NCBI GenBank assembly: GCA_963843385.1 | Contig: CAWJJY010000001.1 | Span: 62,001-126,000 of the forward strand | Origin: CAVOHU01 sp963843385 | GTDB taxonomy: Bacteria > Acidobacteriota > Vicinamibacteria > Vicinamibacterales > JAKQTR01 | DNA: 64,000 nt | Reading direction: 5' to 3' | Shown here: piece after piece, positions 26,089 through 35,151 of the stretch | Numbering within the stretch: position 1 is the first letter of the stretch | Layout: each line of letters begins with the position of its first letter | Position numbers and translations under genes: made by a program | Notes under the pieces: generated by a model | What the model saw: only the letters and a program-made list of their open reading frames with translations | Databases searched by the model: none | Told to the model about the DNA's origin: nothing

Positions 26089-27237
26089 TCAGAACGCGTC
26101 GGCCGGGTCCGCAGACCTCAGCTTCCGCACCGCCAGCAGCCCCGACCCGCCGCACATGCCCACGGTCAGGGCGAACACCAGCACGACCCGCGGAATCGTC
26201 ATGACGATCGGCAGGCCGGTGGCCTGCCGCGCGATGGCGTAGAGCGCCTCGGCGAGCACGAATCCCACCGGGTAGCCGATGAGCGACAGGATCAGCGCCT
26301 GCTGCAGCACCACGAGCGACAGCGCGCGATCCTCGTACCCCATCGCCTTGAGCGTCGCGTACTCCGGGAGGTGACTGCTCACGTCGGTGTAGAGGATCTG
26401 GTAGACGATCACCGCACCGACGAACAGTCCGACCACAACCCCCATGTTGAAGACGAAGCCGATCGGTGAGTTCTTGTTCCAGTAGCCGAGCTCCAGCTCG
26501 GCGAACTGCAGCGGGGTCATGACCTTCACGTCAGGCGGCAGGGCCGCGATCAATGCCGTCCTGACGGCGCCGACATCGCTCCCCGGCTTCAGACGCAGGA
26601 GGCCGATGTCGACCGCCCCCTCCGGACGATGCATCAGCCGCCGGAACGTGGAGTCGCTCGTGATCATGTGGGCGTTGCCCGTGAAGGACACGCCCAGGTC
26701 GAACAGCCCCGCGATCTCGATTCGCCGGCCCGCGACCTCCGCGCGCACAGTTCCTTCGTTCCGCACCCGCTCGATGACGGGTCGGAAGTCCGAACGGGAC
26801 CGCGCGTCGAAGAAGGCCGTGTCCGCCAGCCTGAGCTTGTCGGCATCGGCGTGCATCAACACGAGATTGAAGGCGGGGTCGTCGGGACTGAAAGCCAGCA
26901 TCAGGACCTGGCGATCCCGGCGGGTGATGGGATCCTTGAACGGCACGATGCCCAGCTGCATGCTGCCGACCGACTCAACCTCGGGGAACTTCATCGCCTC
27001 GAAGAGCCGCTGCCGCGGGAACGTGCCCGTCGAGACGATGAACTCGTACTGGGAGCTGGTCATGACGAGGTCGGCCAGCAGGCGCGTGTGCACGAGGGTG
27101 GAACTGGTGTAGAGCGCGTCGCGAAAGCCGAACTGCATCAGCTGCAGCAGGACCGCGAAGGTGATGCCCGCCGCGGCGGCCAGCAGCCGCAACTGCTCGT
27201 ACTTCAGCTGCCGCCACGGAAGTCGGCGGATGATCAT
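26089..27237 (-). CDS. DevC-like ABC transporter permease (FtsX fold)
   Basis: A 382-residue inner-membrane protein. A transmembrane helix at about 16-36 is followed by a large periplasmic domain (about 40-260). Three C-terminal helices follow (about 265-290, 315-340, 345-375), the MacB/FtsX topology. The N-terminus (PWRQLKYEQLRLLAAAAGI) and the coupling region EYATLKAMGYEDRALSLVVL are characteristic of DevC/heterocyst-type exporters. Its ATG overlaps the stop of devB by 4 bases (ATGA), so the two are translationally coupled. It should work as a dimer with the DevA-GAF ATPase, DevB and TolC. Confidence 0.9.
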   Translation of the reverse strand: MIIRRLPWRQLKYEQLRLLAAAAGITFAVLLQLMQFGFRDALYTSSTLVHTRLLADLVMTSSQYEFIVSTGTFPRQRLFEAMKFPEVESVGSMQLGIVPFKDPITRRDRQVLMLAFSPDDPAFNLVLMHADADKLRLADTAFFDARSRSDFRPVIERVRNEGTVRAEVAGRRIEIAGLFDLGVSFTGNAHMITSDSTFRRLMHRPEGAVDIGLLRLKPGSDVGAVRTALIAALPPDVKVMTPLQFAELELGYWNKNSPIGFVFNMGVVVGLFVGAVIVYQILYTDVSSHLPEYATLKAMGYEDRALSLVVLQQALILSLIGYPVGFVLAEALYAIARQATGLPIVMTIPRVVLVFALTVGMCGGSGLLAVRKLRSADPADAF

Positions 27238-28304
27238 CGGACGTCGCGCCGCCCGCTGCCCGTTGGCGCGAGCTCGATGACGACATTCACGCGCAAGTGG
27301 ATGAGCTGTGCGACACGCGCGCCGTCATCGAGCCGAATCTTCGCCTCCACCACCCGTGCGTCGGAGAACTCGGCGAGATCGAGCTTCAGCACGCTGTTCT
27401 GCGTGACCTGAAGGCCGACCGTCTCCACGACGCCGGTGAGCGTGGTCGGAAGGCCGTACCCGGAGATCCTGGCGTGCAGGCCCGGGCGCACGCGCGCCAT
27501 GTCACCCTCGGCGATCTCGGCGAGCACGTACATCTGATCGGTCTGGGCGATCTCCATCACGCCGTTCGGGCCCACCTCCTCCCCCGGCCGGGCGTGGATC
27601 TTGAGCACCTTCCCGTCGAGCGGAGCGCGAATCAGGCTGGAGGCGTGCTCGGCGCGCGCAAGGTCCATCTGGCGGATGGCGGAGTCCAGCTCCGCCCTGG
27701 CGACCGCCACGTCGACCGGCCGGACCTCGGCGAGGCTCGTCAGGCGTTCGGCGGCTTCCTTGCGCATCCTGGTCAGGGTGTCGGCCCGCAGACGAATCGT
27801 GTCCAGCGTGGCGTCGGCGACCGAGTTCTTCTCGCGCAGCCCCTGGTATCGGCGGAGATCCTTCTGAGCGTTCTCCAGCTCCACGTCCAGCCGCTCGATC
27901 TCGGCGCGCTGCGCGGCGATGTCCGACGGCCTGGCGCCGGCCTGCACCTGGTCCAGGCGCTTGCGCGCCACCTCGACCCGGGACTCGGCCAGAAGGGCGG
28001 TGGCGCGCAGCTGGTTCGTGCTGTCGAGCTCAGCCAGGATCTGTCCTGCGTGCACCTGTTCTCGTTCGGCGACCAGCAGCTTGCCGACAATCGAGGGTTG
28101 GCCGCTCAGGCTTCGTGCCGCCAGCCGCACGACGCCCTCGCCAGGCTCGATTCGTCCCAGGCAGCCGATGGCGGTCGCCACGGGAGGGGCCAAAGAGGCG
28201 GCCGACGCCGGTTTGTCGCCCCCAAATGGCTGAAAATAAAGCGCCAATCCGCCCACGACGACAAGTACCCCCAGCGTCCACGCCGATGCCTTCGCGAGCC
28301 GCAT
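27234..28304 (-). CDS. DevB-like periplasmic adaptor (HlyD/membrane fusion protein)
   Basis: A 356-residue membrane fusion protein. One N-terminal membrane anchor (about 7-26) is followed by half of a lipoyl domain, a long alpha-hairpin of heptad-rich helices (about 95-215), the second lipoyl half (LIRAPLDGKVLKIHARPGEE) and a beta-barrel domain. The sequence IGCLGRIEPGEGVVRLAA near the start is typical of the DevB group. It bridges DevC in the inner membrane with TolC in the outer membrane. The gene lies 112 bases downstream of tolC and overlaps devC by 4 bases. Confidence 0.9.
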   Translation of the reverse strand: MRLAKASAWTLGVLVVVGGLALYFQPFGGDKPASAASLAPPVATAIGCLGRIEPGEGVVRLAARSLSGQPSIVGKLLVAEREQVHAGQILAELDSTNQLRATALLAESRVEVARKRLDQVQAGARPSDIAAQRAEIERLDVELENAQKDLRRYQGLREKNSVADATLDTIRLRADTLTRMRKEAAERLTSLAEVRPVDVAVARAELDSAIRQMDLARAEHASSLIRAPLDGKVLKIHARPGEEVGPNGVMEIAQTDQMYVLAEIAEGDMARVRPGLHARISGYGLPTTLTGVVETVGLQVTQNSVLKLDLAEFSDARVVEAKIRLDDGARVAQLIHLRVNVVIELAPTGSGRRDVR

Positions 28305-28416
28305 AGGTCCTGTCTCCGATGTTGTTGGGTGGCGACCAGTCTACTCTACCGGATCGCAACCCGATATTCCATACCAAGAGGCTAGGAATGGCCTCGAATT
28401 CGCGTCTGCCGTGCGG

Positions 28417-29742
28417 CTACCGCCCGAGCACCCGGTCCAGCCGCGCCGCGACCAGGCGCGCATTGGCGATCGCCCGCGTGCGATCGAGTTCCGATTGCAT
28501 GAGCGCGAATTGGGCATCCAGCGCATCGGTGTTGGTCGCAACTCCGGCGGCGTAGCGCTCGGCCACCACCCGGCGAGCCTCGGTCGCGCTCCGCACCGCG
28601 TCTTCGGCGGCGGGAATGGCCGACAGCGCCGACTCCAGGTTCAGCCGCTGCTGCCGAACGTCGGACTCGAGGACCGAGTCGAATTCGCGAAGCCCCTCTT
28701 CCACGGCGTGCCGGTTGGCGACGGCCTGGGCGACTTCGGCTTTCGATCGCCCACCGTCCCACAGGGACCAGTTCATGTTCACGCTCAGGTCCCAGGAGGT
28801 CTTCCAGATCGGGGCCCGCGGAAAGATGGTCGGGTTTGGACGGGCGTAATCGTATCCGCCCGCGAAGGCGAACGACGGCAGCCGGCCGGCGACGGCTGCC
28901 CGCCTCATCCGATCGGTACTCTGGATGCGCGACTCGAAGGCCTTGCGTTCGGGCCGATTCTCGCGCGCCTGTCCCAGCAACACCGAAGGAAGAGGCGCCG
29001 GCGGCGGGGGAGGCGCAAGCGCGAGGTCGACCTCGATCGCGGCGTCGGCGGGCAGACCGGCGAGGCGGCGGAGATCGTCGCCTGCCACTTCGCGCAGCGT
29101 GCGTGCTTCGATGAGCAGCAGCTGCTGCCTCGATCGCTGCGCTTCGGACGACAGGACATCAGAGGGCGGAACCAGGCCCGCTTCCAGCCGGTTGCGGGCG
29201 TCGGCGAGATGGGCGTCCATTCGCGCCAGCGCCTGCTCCAGCACGCCGACTGACGCGCCAGCCGTCACCATGGCCCAGTAGGCTCGCGTGATTTCCAGCT
29301 TCAAGTCCGCCTGCGCGGCCAGGCGGTCGTGTCCGATGGCGTCGGCCTCTGCGCGAGCTGCACGCGCGAGAGCATCTGTCCGCCCGCCCACGTAGATCGG
29401 CCATTGGAGGTCGATCCGCGTTCGGGCGTTGTCGGGGACGTCGGAATACAACGAGACGACCTGGCCGCTGCCGGACGGATCGGGGAGGTCGAAACCTTTG
29501 ACGTGATTCGTCCGAGTGTAACCGGCCTGCAGCGACAGGACCGGAAAGCCGGCCGCCCGGCGCGCATCGACGGCGGCCACTGACGCCGTTCGCCTGGCAT
29601 CGATTTCGGCAAGACGATGGCTCGCCTGAATCCCGCGGCTGATGGCATCGTCGAGCGAGAGCCGGATCGGAGTCTGAGCTGGCGCCGCGGCGACGCTCAG
29701 CAGAAAGGAAACGCCTGCCGCGAGGACAATCTGTCTTCTCAT
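28417..29742 (-). CDS. TolC-family outer-membrane efflux protein
   Basis: A 441-residue outer-membrane channel subunit and the first gene of the minus operon. A signal peptide (MRRQIVLAAGVSFLLSVAAAPA) is followed by two repeated halves of long helices and beta strands (AGYTRTNHVKGF, DLQWPIYVGGRTDA, and later VNMNWSLWDGGRSKAEV), the TolC layout. The start at ATG 29742 is chosen because it begins the signal peptide, and an upstream in-frame start adds unconserved residues. Together with DevB, DevC and DevA it completes a trans-envelope exporter placed beside the PKS-NRPS genes, so it probably exports their product. Confidence 0.9.
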   Translation of the reverse strand: MRRQIVLAAGVSFLLSVAAAPAQTPIRLSLDDAISRGIQASHRLAEIDARRTASVAAVDARRAAGFPVLSLQAGYTRTNHVKGFDLPDPSGSGQVVSLYSDVPDNARTRIDLQWPIYVGGRTDALARAARAEADAIGHDRLAAQADLKLEITRAYWAMVTAGASVGVLEQALARMDAHLADARNRLEAGLVPPSDVLSSEAQRSRQQLLLIEARTLREVAGDDLRRLAGLPADAAIEVDLALAPPPPPAPLPSVLLGQARENRPERKAFESRIQSTDRMRRAAVAGRLPSFAFAGGYDYARPNPTIFPRAPIWKTSWDLSVNMNWSLWDGGRSKAEVAQAVANRHAVEEGLREFDSVLESDVRQQRLNLESALSAIPAAEDAVRSATEARRVVAERYAAGVATNTDALDAQFALMQSELDRTRAIANARLVAARLDRVLGR

Positions 29743-30430
29743 ATTGGTCGGCTCCCCGTCGTCGTGCCTTCGCACCCGTCGCCTGTGTCGGGCCGGCCCG
29801 AATCGACTCCGGACTATCGGAGTCGAACACCCGCGCGCGGGCAGGGGACGGCCTTCCGATTCGCCGCCGCGGCGCCGGCTCGATTCAACGTGTTCGAGAT
29901 GCGACCGGCCGCGACTGAAGCAATGAGATACTTAGAATGCCGGGCCGAGATGAGGTGCAACCCTCGCCTGGGGCCTCATCGCTGCCATGGGGCCGTCGGC
30001 GTTGGTCAGTAGTCCTGATCTAACTATGCGGGTTTCCGTATCGAGGGATCAAGCCCGGATCTCACCCGAGGCCCAGGAAAGATCGTGATGGGCCTGGAGT
30101 GCCGCACCGATCGCAGGTTGCCCTAAGCGACCGATTCGACGCGATTTGCGGACCTGCGGCCGGAAGCGGCGGTTCGACAAGCCGAACGACGCGACCAGAG
30201 TGGTGCATGCCGCGATGCCCCTGAAACCCAGCCGAGCCGGGCGATCCGCGCCGGATCCGCCGCGCGTGCCGGTCCTCCGGCATGGGAAACGCAAAGGACG
30301 CGGCCCTATCGAACGAGCCGCGTACGACCGAAACGTGACAATCATGGATTGCGCCTGACCGGCTTGGTTGTCAGGACTCGTCGGCCGGCGCACTCCGGGC
30401 ACAAACCGTCATCATCGCCGTGAATCACCC
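29743..30430. other. 688-base intergenic region between the export operon and the kinase-TPR gene
   Basis: Both flanking genes point away, so the gap must hold promoters for each strand. No start with a matched -35/-10 pair stands out. The only AT-rich island is at about 29920-29940. A perfect 9-base inverted repeat sits at 29803-29826, and a second 7-base inverted repeat (GATGAGG at 29949-29955 with CCTCATC at 29974-29980) follows. No gene-like ORF, tRNA or repeat family was found. Confidence 0.5.
29803..29826. promoter_or_regulatory. perfect inverted repeat upstream of tolC-dev operon
   Basis: TCGACTCCG (29803-29811) and CGGAGTCGA (29818-29826) form a perfect 9-base dyad with a 6-base centre, about 60-85 bases upstream of the tolC start. 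The spacing suits a dimeric regulator's operator or a hairpin in the 5' leader. No regulator gene is adjacent. Confidence 0.4.
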
Positions 30431-33014
30431 ATGATCGAGTCAATCGGGCACTACAGCATCCTCGGGCTCGTCGGCGCCGGCGGACGCGGCGAAGTCTATC
30501 GGGCGCGGGACAGCAAGGTCGGACGGACGGTCGCCATCAGGGTCCTCGGCCAGCACACGCCCGACGCACTGCAGCGCGACCAGTTTCTCCACACGATCGA
30601 CGTGGTGACCGCCGTTTCCCATCCGCACATCGCCACGCTGTTCGAAACGGGCCAGGAGGAAGGCCAGGTCTACCTGGTCTCCGAATTCGTGCCGGGCGAG
30701 AAGCTCAGCGCGATGCTGGCCGGCTCGCCGCTCAACTCCCGGCGTGCCGTGGACATTGCGGCGCAGGTTGCCGAAGGCCTGGCGGCGATTCACGCCGCGG
30801 GGCTGGTCCACAAGGAGCTCACCCCCCACAACATCATCGTGACACCCAAGGGACACACGAAGATCCTCGACCTCGGGCTCTCCGCGTGGCACGACGATAC
30901 GAGGGACAGTGAGACGGCAGCGCGCCTGGCCTCCCGCGGCACGGCGCTCGGCCGAGGCGCGACGGCGTACATGTCGCCCGAAGAGGTACTTGGCCACGGT
31001 GTGGACCACCGGTCGGATCTGTTCACCCTGGGGGCGATCCTGTTCGAGATGTTGACCGGGCGCAAGGCGTTCCAGGGGAGGAACGACAGCGACACCGCGG
31101 TGCAGGTGCTACAGAACACGCCGGCCGCACCGAGTTCCTTCAATCCGGAAATACCGCCCGAGCTCGACGCGATCGTCGACCGGGCGATGACCAAGACCAT
31201 CGCCGAGCGATACCAGAGCGCCGGCGCGATGGCCGAAGCGTTGAGAGCCGTCTCGGCATCGATGCAGAGCAGCCAGGGGACAACCGCGCTGCCTGCCTCC
31301 GCGATCCGCCCGCGCCGCCGGCTTCCGCGTGCCGCGCTGCTCGTCGGGTTGATCATCGTCGCGCTGGGCTCGGCGGCCTGGATGCTCCGGGAGGATCTTC
31401 AGCGAATCTGGCGAGGCCAGTTCGGGCCTCCACCGTCTCCGATCGTGGTGGTCACGCCGTTTCAGCTCGAGGCCGACGATGGGTCCAGGCCTTACTTCGG
31501 TGCGGGGCTGGCAGAAGACGTGGCGATGCGGCTCGGCCAGGTCCGCGGCCTGAGCGTGGTCGGACGCCCGTCGATCCGCAATCTGGCCGCTGACGACGCC
31601 GTGTCGGTGGCGCGAAAGGTGGGTGCCGGGATGGTGGTCGCCGGCACGCTGTCGCCACACGACGCCGACTGGACCAGTCTCAGGGTGCGCGTGACCCTGG
31701 TGGACGGCCGCGACGGCTCGCGTGTCTGGAGCCAGCAGTACCGACTCGACTCCTCGCGACGTGCTCGCGCTCCAGATCCGCATCGTCAACGATCTCGCCT
31801 CCGCGATGCGGATTCCCGTCCAGGCGAGGCCCGCGCACGAGCGCACGGCGCTCCGCCTGGCCGAGCCTGGCGCCTACGATCTCTACCTCCAGGCCCGCCA
31901 GTCCGTCGCGACCGGCGACGCGACGCGCGCCTCCGAGCTGTACACCAATGCCATCGAGCGCGATCCGGGCTCGATCGAGGCGCAGGCCGGACTCTCTGCC
32001 GCGCTCCACGCCAGCGCGACAGACGACGAGCGCGCCTCCTTCAGCGACATCGAGCCACGGCTTCGGCAGGCGGCGGAACAGGCGGCAACCTCCGATCCGG
32101 ATTTCCCGGCTGCACGCCTGGCCATGGGATTTGCCGCGCCCACGCTGCGGGACGCTCTGATTCAGATGCGGGCCGCCGCCGAACTGGATCCCTCGTCGGC
32201 CGCGACCTTCAGCGCCATTGGCAACGAAATCCGGGAAATCGATCCAGCCCGCGCCATCCGGTTCTTCCTCCGGGCGCAATCGCTCGATCCGACCCAGGCG
32301 CTGGTCCACCTCCAGAGCGCCGCGGCCAGCCTGCTGCTCGGTCAGTCCGACGTCGCGCAACTGGAGGTCGCGCGCGGCCAGTCGCTCTTGCCTGGCAGCC
32401 CCTGGTGGGATGGGATGAGCATCCGCATTGCGCTCGGGTTGTCGCGCCGTGAGGTGCTTGCACAGCCGACCAGCAGGAAGGACACCGAGTTTGCGGCAGG
32501 GTGGTACGTGCGTGTGCTGGCGTTGCGTGCCCTTGGCCGGCGCGGTGAGGCCATGGCCGGCGCGGTGAGCCTCGCGCGCACGTATCCGGGATTCTGCGAG
32601 GCGCGCGCGCTGCTGGCCGGGCTCCGCTGGGAAGCAGGCGAAGAGGCCGAAGCCCGCCGCCAGGCCGACGCCATCTTTCAGGCGGCCGACGCACCGGGCG
32701 GCGCGCCCGACTGGTGCCGTTGCGCAGCGATGGCCGCCGCCGCCCTGTCCGACAGCGAGCGTGCTGCCCGATGGATTGCCCGTGTCGCTACCAACGACGC
32801 CATGCTCCATCGGTGGACGACGGTGAACGGGATCGTGAGCGCGCAGGCGGCAATCCGCCACCGCCTGTTCCCCTGGAGCAACGTGGTCGGACGCCCGCCT
32901 GTCGTGCAGGCGCTCACGGCGCTCGATCGCGCCATCGCGCGATCGCGCGGCGAGGTGGCGAAAAGGCTCGACGGCCTCCTCGAACGCTCAGAGGCGCCCT
33001 CCGGCAGGAAATAG
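30431..33014 (+). pseudogene. Ser/Thr kinase-like TPR protein with degenerate kinase motifs and a frameshift
   Basis: The first frame (30431 to about 31741) gives a protein-kinase fold (about 8-275), a transmembrane helix at about 297-315 and a TolB/FlgO-like domain. The second frame continues seamlessly from STPRDVLALQ through TPR-type repeats to the stop at 33014. Joining them needs removal of one base at about 31741, where TACCGAC read as TACGAC restores a Tyr-Asp typical of this family. The kinase lacks key residues. VAIK is VAIR (Arg37), HRDLKP is HKELTP (127-132) and DFG is DLG. It is probably a membrane pseudokinase-TPR scaffold, either frameshifted in the genome or in the assembly. 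The intact family is common in Acidobacteria. Confidence 0.8.
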
Positions 33015-33017
33015 CGC

Positions 33018-33986
33018 TCAAGCGCTGGCGAGCAGCGCCGACAGCTTGCTGGCGTCGATGTTGGATCCCGATACCACGACAGCCACGTGCCTGACATCCA
33101 GCCGGAGGCCTGTTGTGAGCGCGGCGATCGCCGCCGCCCCGGCTCCTTCCGCGATGAGATGCTCGTTGGTCGCCAGGCCGCGGATCGCATCCTCAATCGC
33201 ACGTTCGGAGACCAGCACGATCCGATCGACCAACTGACTGACGTAGTCGAACGTGATGGTCTCGGGGTCCATGTTGCCGGCCAGGCCGTCGGCGATGCTG
33301 GGCAGGACCTCGACTTCCACGGGGTGACCGGCCTCCAGCGAGCGTGAAAAGGCCGGCGACGCCTCGGTTTCAACCCCCACGACCCTGACGCGATCAGAAA
33401 CCGCTTTTGCCACCAGTCCCACGCCGCTCGCCAGCCCGCCGCCCCCGACCGGAACGAGAATCGCTTCCACCTGTGGCCGGTCCTCGAGGATCTCCATCGC
33501 CACGGTGGCGGCGCCGGCGATGACGTCGGGGTGGCTGTACGGCGAAATGTAGGTCACCCGCTCGGCTGCGGCGAACCGCTTGGCCAGCGTCTCGGCTTCC
33601 TCGTAGCTTCTCGCCTCGGCACGCAGATCCGCGCCGTGCCCGGCGATCGGGTCGAGCTTCGCGCGCGGTGCGTCCCGGGGCGTGAAGACCACCAGGTGAA
33701 GCCCCAGCCGCTCGGCCGCGTAGGCGAGCGCCCGCCCGTGATTGCCGGCCGAGGCGGTGACCAGCAGGCGAGACCGATCCGGATCGCCGATGCCTCGCTC
33801 GAGCCCTGCGACGGCCACGTTGACCGCACCGCGCGCCTTGAACGAGTTGGTGATCTGCATGGACTCGAGCTTCAGCCACACCGACTGGCCGCTCAGCGTG
33901 GACAGCCAGGGCGAATGCACCAGCGGCGTACGCCGGACATACGGGGCGATGCGCTGACGGGCGGCCAGCACGTGGGCAAGTCTCAT
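33018..33986 (-). CDS. threonine/serine dehydratase family, PLP-dependent (fold type II)
   Basis: A 322-residue enzyme of the tryptophan-synthase-beta fold. The PLP lysine is in NSFKARGA, the substrate-binding loop is TASAGNHG and the phosphate-binding glycine loop is PVGGGGLASG, all as in catabolic or biosynthetic threonine dehydratases and serine racemases. The C-terminal ACT regulatory domain of IlvA is missing, so it is not the allosteric biosynthetic form. It converts threonine or serine to a 2-oxoacid and ammonia, or acts on a related amino acid. It converges on the kinase-TPR gene with only three bases between stops. Confidence 0.87.
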   Translation of the reverse strand: MRLAHVLAARQRIAPYVRRTPLVHSPWLSTLSGQSVWLKLESMQITNSFKARGAVNVAVAGLERGIGDPDRSRLLVTASAGNHGRALAYAAERLGLHLVVFTPRDAPRAKLDPIAGHGADLRAEARSYEEAETLAKRFAAAERVTYISPYSHPDVIAGAATVAMEILEDRPQVEAILVPVGGGGLASGVGLVAKAVSDRVRVVGVETEASPAFSRSLEAGHPVEVEVLPSIADGLAGNMDPETITFDYVSQLVDRIVLVSERAIEDAIRGLATNEHLIAEGAGAAAIAALTTGLRLDVRHVAVVVSGSNIDASKLSALLASA

Positions 33987-34119
33987 AGGCGGCAGCGCCA
34001 GGTCACGCGGTCAACGGGGGGAAGGGGGCCGCGACACTCGAAGGTTCATTGTATGCTGAGAGCTGGCCTCACGCGATTCACCAGGGAGAAACGTCCCGGC
34101 AACGACGGGAACTGTGGTC

Positions 34120-34767
34120 ATGCCCTTGATCCTCGAAGCCCGCGCCGCGGGCCCCTTCTACAAGAACGGATTCCTCCTGGGATGCGAACAATCCCGAGAG
34201 GGCGTGATCATCGATGCAGGCGACGAAATCGACGAGTTGCTGGAACTGGCCCGCGTCCAAGGGCTGACGCTCCGCTACCTCCTGCTGACCCACGCGCACC
34301 TGGATCACGTGAGCGGCCTCAAGCGCGCCAGGGAGGCCACCGGTGCGCCAATCGGCCTGCATGCTGACGACCTGTTTCTGTACGAGCGGGCCGCCAAGCA
34401 GGGGACGGCCTTCGGCCTCCACATCGACCAGCCGCCTCCGCCCGACTTCTTCTACGGGGCCGACAGACGGCTGTCCTTCGGTGTCTACACGCTCACGGTT
34501 CACGACACCCCGGGCCACAGCCCGGGCGGCGTGTGTCTGTCTCTGTCGGGAGGAGACCTGACGGTGGTCCGGCTGTTTGTCGGCGACACGCTGTTCGCAG
34601 GCTCGATCGGGCGGACCGACCTGCCGGGCGGGAACTACGACACGCTGATGCGGTCGATTCGAACGACGCTGTTCGGGTTCGGCGACGAAGCGATCGTGTA
34701 CCCCGGCCACGGGCGGGAAACCACCATTGGTGAAGAACGCCGGACCAATCCGTTCCTGGCAGAATAG
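34120..34767 (+). CDS. metallo-beta-lactamase-fold hydrolase (glyoxalase II-like)
   Basis: A 215-residue metal hydrolase. The metal motif is THAHLDH. Further ligands are the His in TPGHSPGG, the Asp in FVGDTLFAGSIGRTDLPG and the His in YPGHG. This pattern is that of hydroxyacylglutathione-hydrolase-like and persulfide-dioxygenase-like thioester hydrolases. The substrate is unknown. ATG 34120 is preferred over GTG 34114. It is followed by a hairpin that may end both this transcript and that of the convergent FHA gene. Confidence 0.87.
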   Translation: MPLILEARAAGPFYKNGFLLGCEQSREGVIIDAGDEIDELLELARVQGLTLRYLLLTHAHLDHVSGLKRAREATGAPIGLHADDLFLYERAAKQGTAFGLHIDQPPPPDFFYGADRRLSFGVYTLTVHDTPGHSPGGVCLSLSGGDLTVVRLFVGDTLFAGSIGRTDLPGGNYDTLMRSIRTTLFGFGDEAIVYPGHGRETTIGEERRTNPFLAE

Positions 34768-34768
34768 G

Positions 34769-34793
34769 GCCGGCTCGGCGGGCCGAGGCCGGC
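34769..34793. terminator. GC-rich hairpin between convergent genes
   Basis: GCCGGC-TCGG (34769-34778) pairs with CCGA-G-GCCGGC (34783-34793) with a 4-base loop and one bulged base. It starts 2 bases after the hydrolase stop and precedes the end of the FHA gene on the other strand. No T-run follows on either side, so termination would rely on the strong stem or on Rho. Confidence 0.45.
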
Positions 34794-34830
34794 GCCTCGA
34801 CGCGCCGCGACAGATCTCCGGTCCTGGCTG

Positions 34831-35133
34831 TTAAGGCGCCTTCTCGACCACGAAGGTGACCCGCCCGACCCGAAGCAGGTCGTTCTCCTTCAAGGTGGCC
34901 AGCGACTCGCGCTGGCCGTTCACCCACGTGCCGTTGGTGCTCGACAGGTCCTCGACTTGGATCCGGCCGTCCTCGGCAACCGTCGCCCGGCAGTGAAGGC
35001 GGGAGACCAGCGGCGCGTCCACGACGAAATCCGCGCGCGGCGCCCGGCCGATTGTCTTGGCTGATCCTGTCAACAGCCGGAAGGTGTAGCCTTCGGCTTC
35101 TCCATCCTCGACCGATCGCAGAATCCACATCAT
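34831..35133 (-). CDS. stand-alone FHA domain protein
   Basis: A 100-residue protein consisting of one forkhead-associated domain: IGRAPRADFVV, SRLHCRATV and STNGTWVNG are the phosphothreonine-binding loops. It lacks any attached enzyme or membrane part, so it should act as a phosphopeptide-binding adaptor in Ser/Thr-kinase signalling. It starts 18 bases downstream of the stop of the alpha/beta hydrolase and is probably transcribed with it. ATG 35133 and ATG 35130 are both possible starts. Confidence 0.88.
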   Translation of the reverse strand: MMWILRSVEDGEAEGYTFRLLTGSAKTIGRAPRADFVVDAPLVSRLHCRATVAEDGRIQVEDLSSTNGTWVNGQRESLATLKENDLLRVGRVTFVVEKAP

Positions 35134-35151
35134 GCGGTCACTGCCGTCCCG

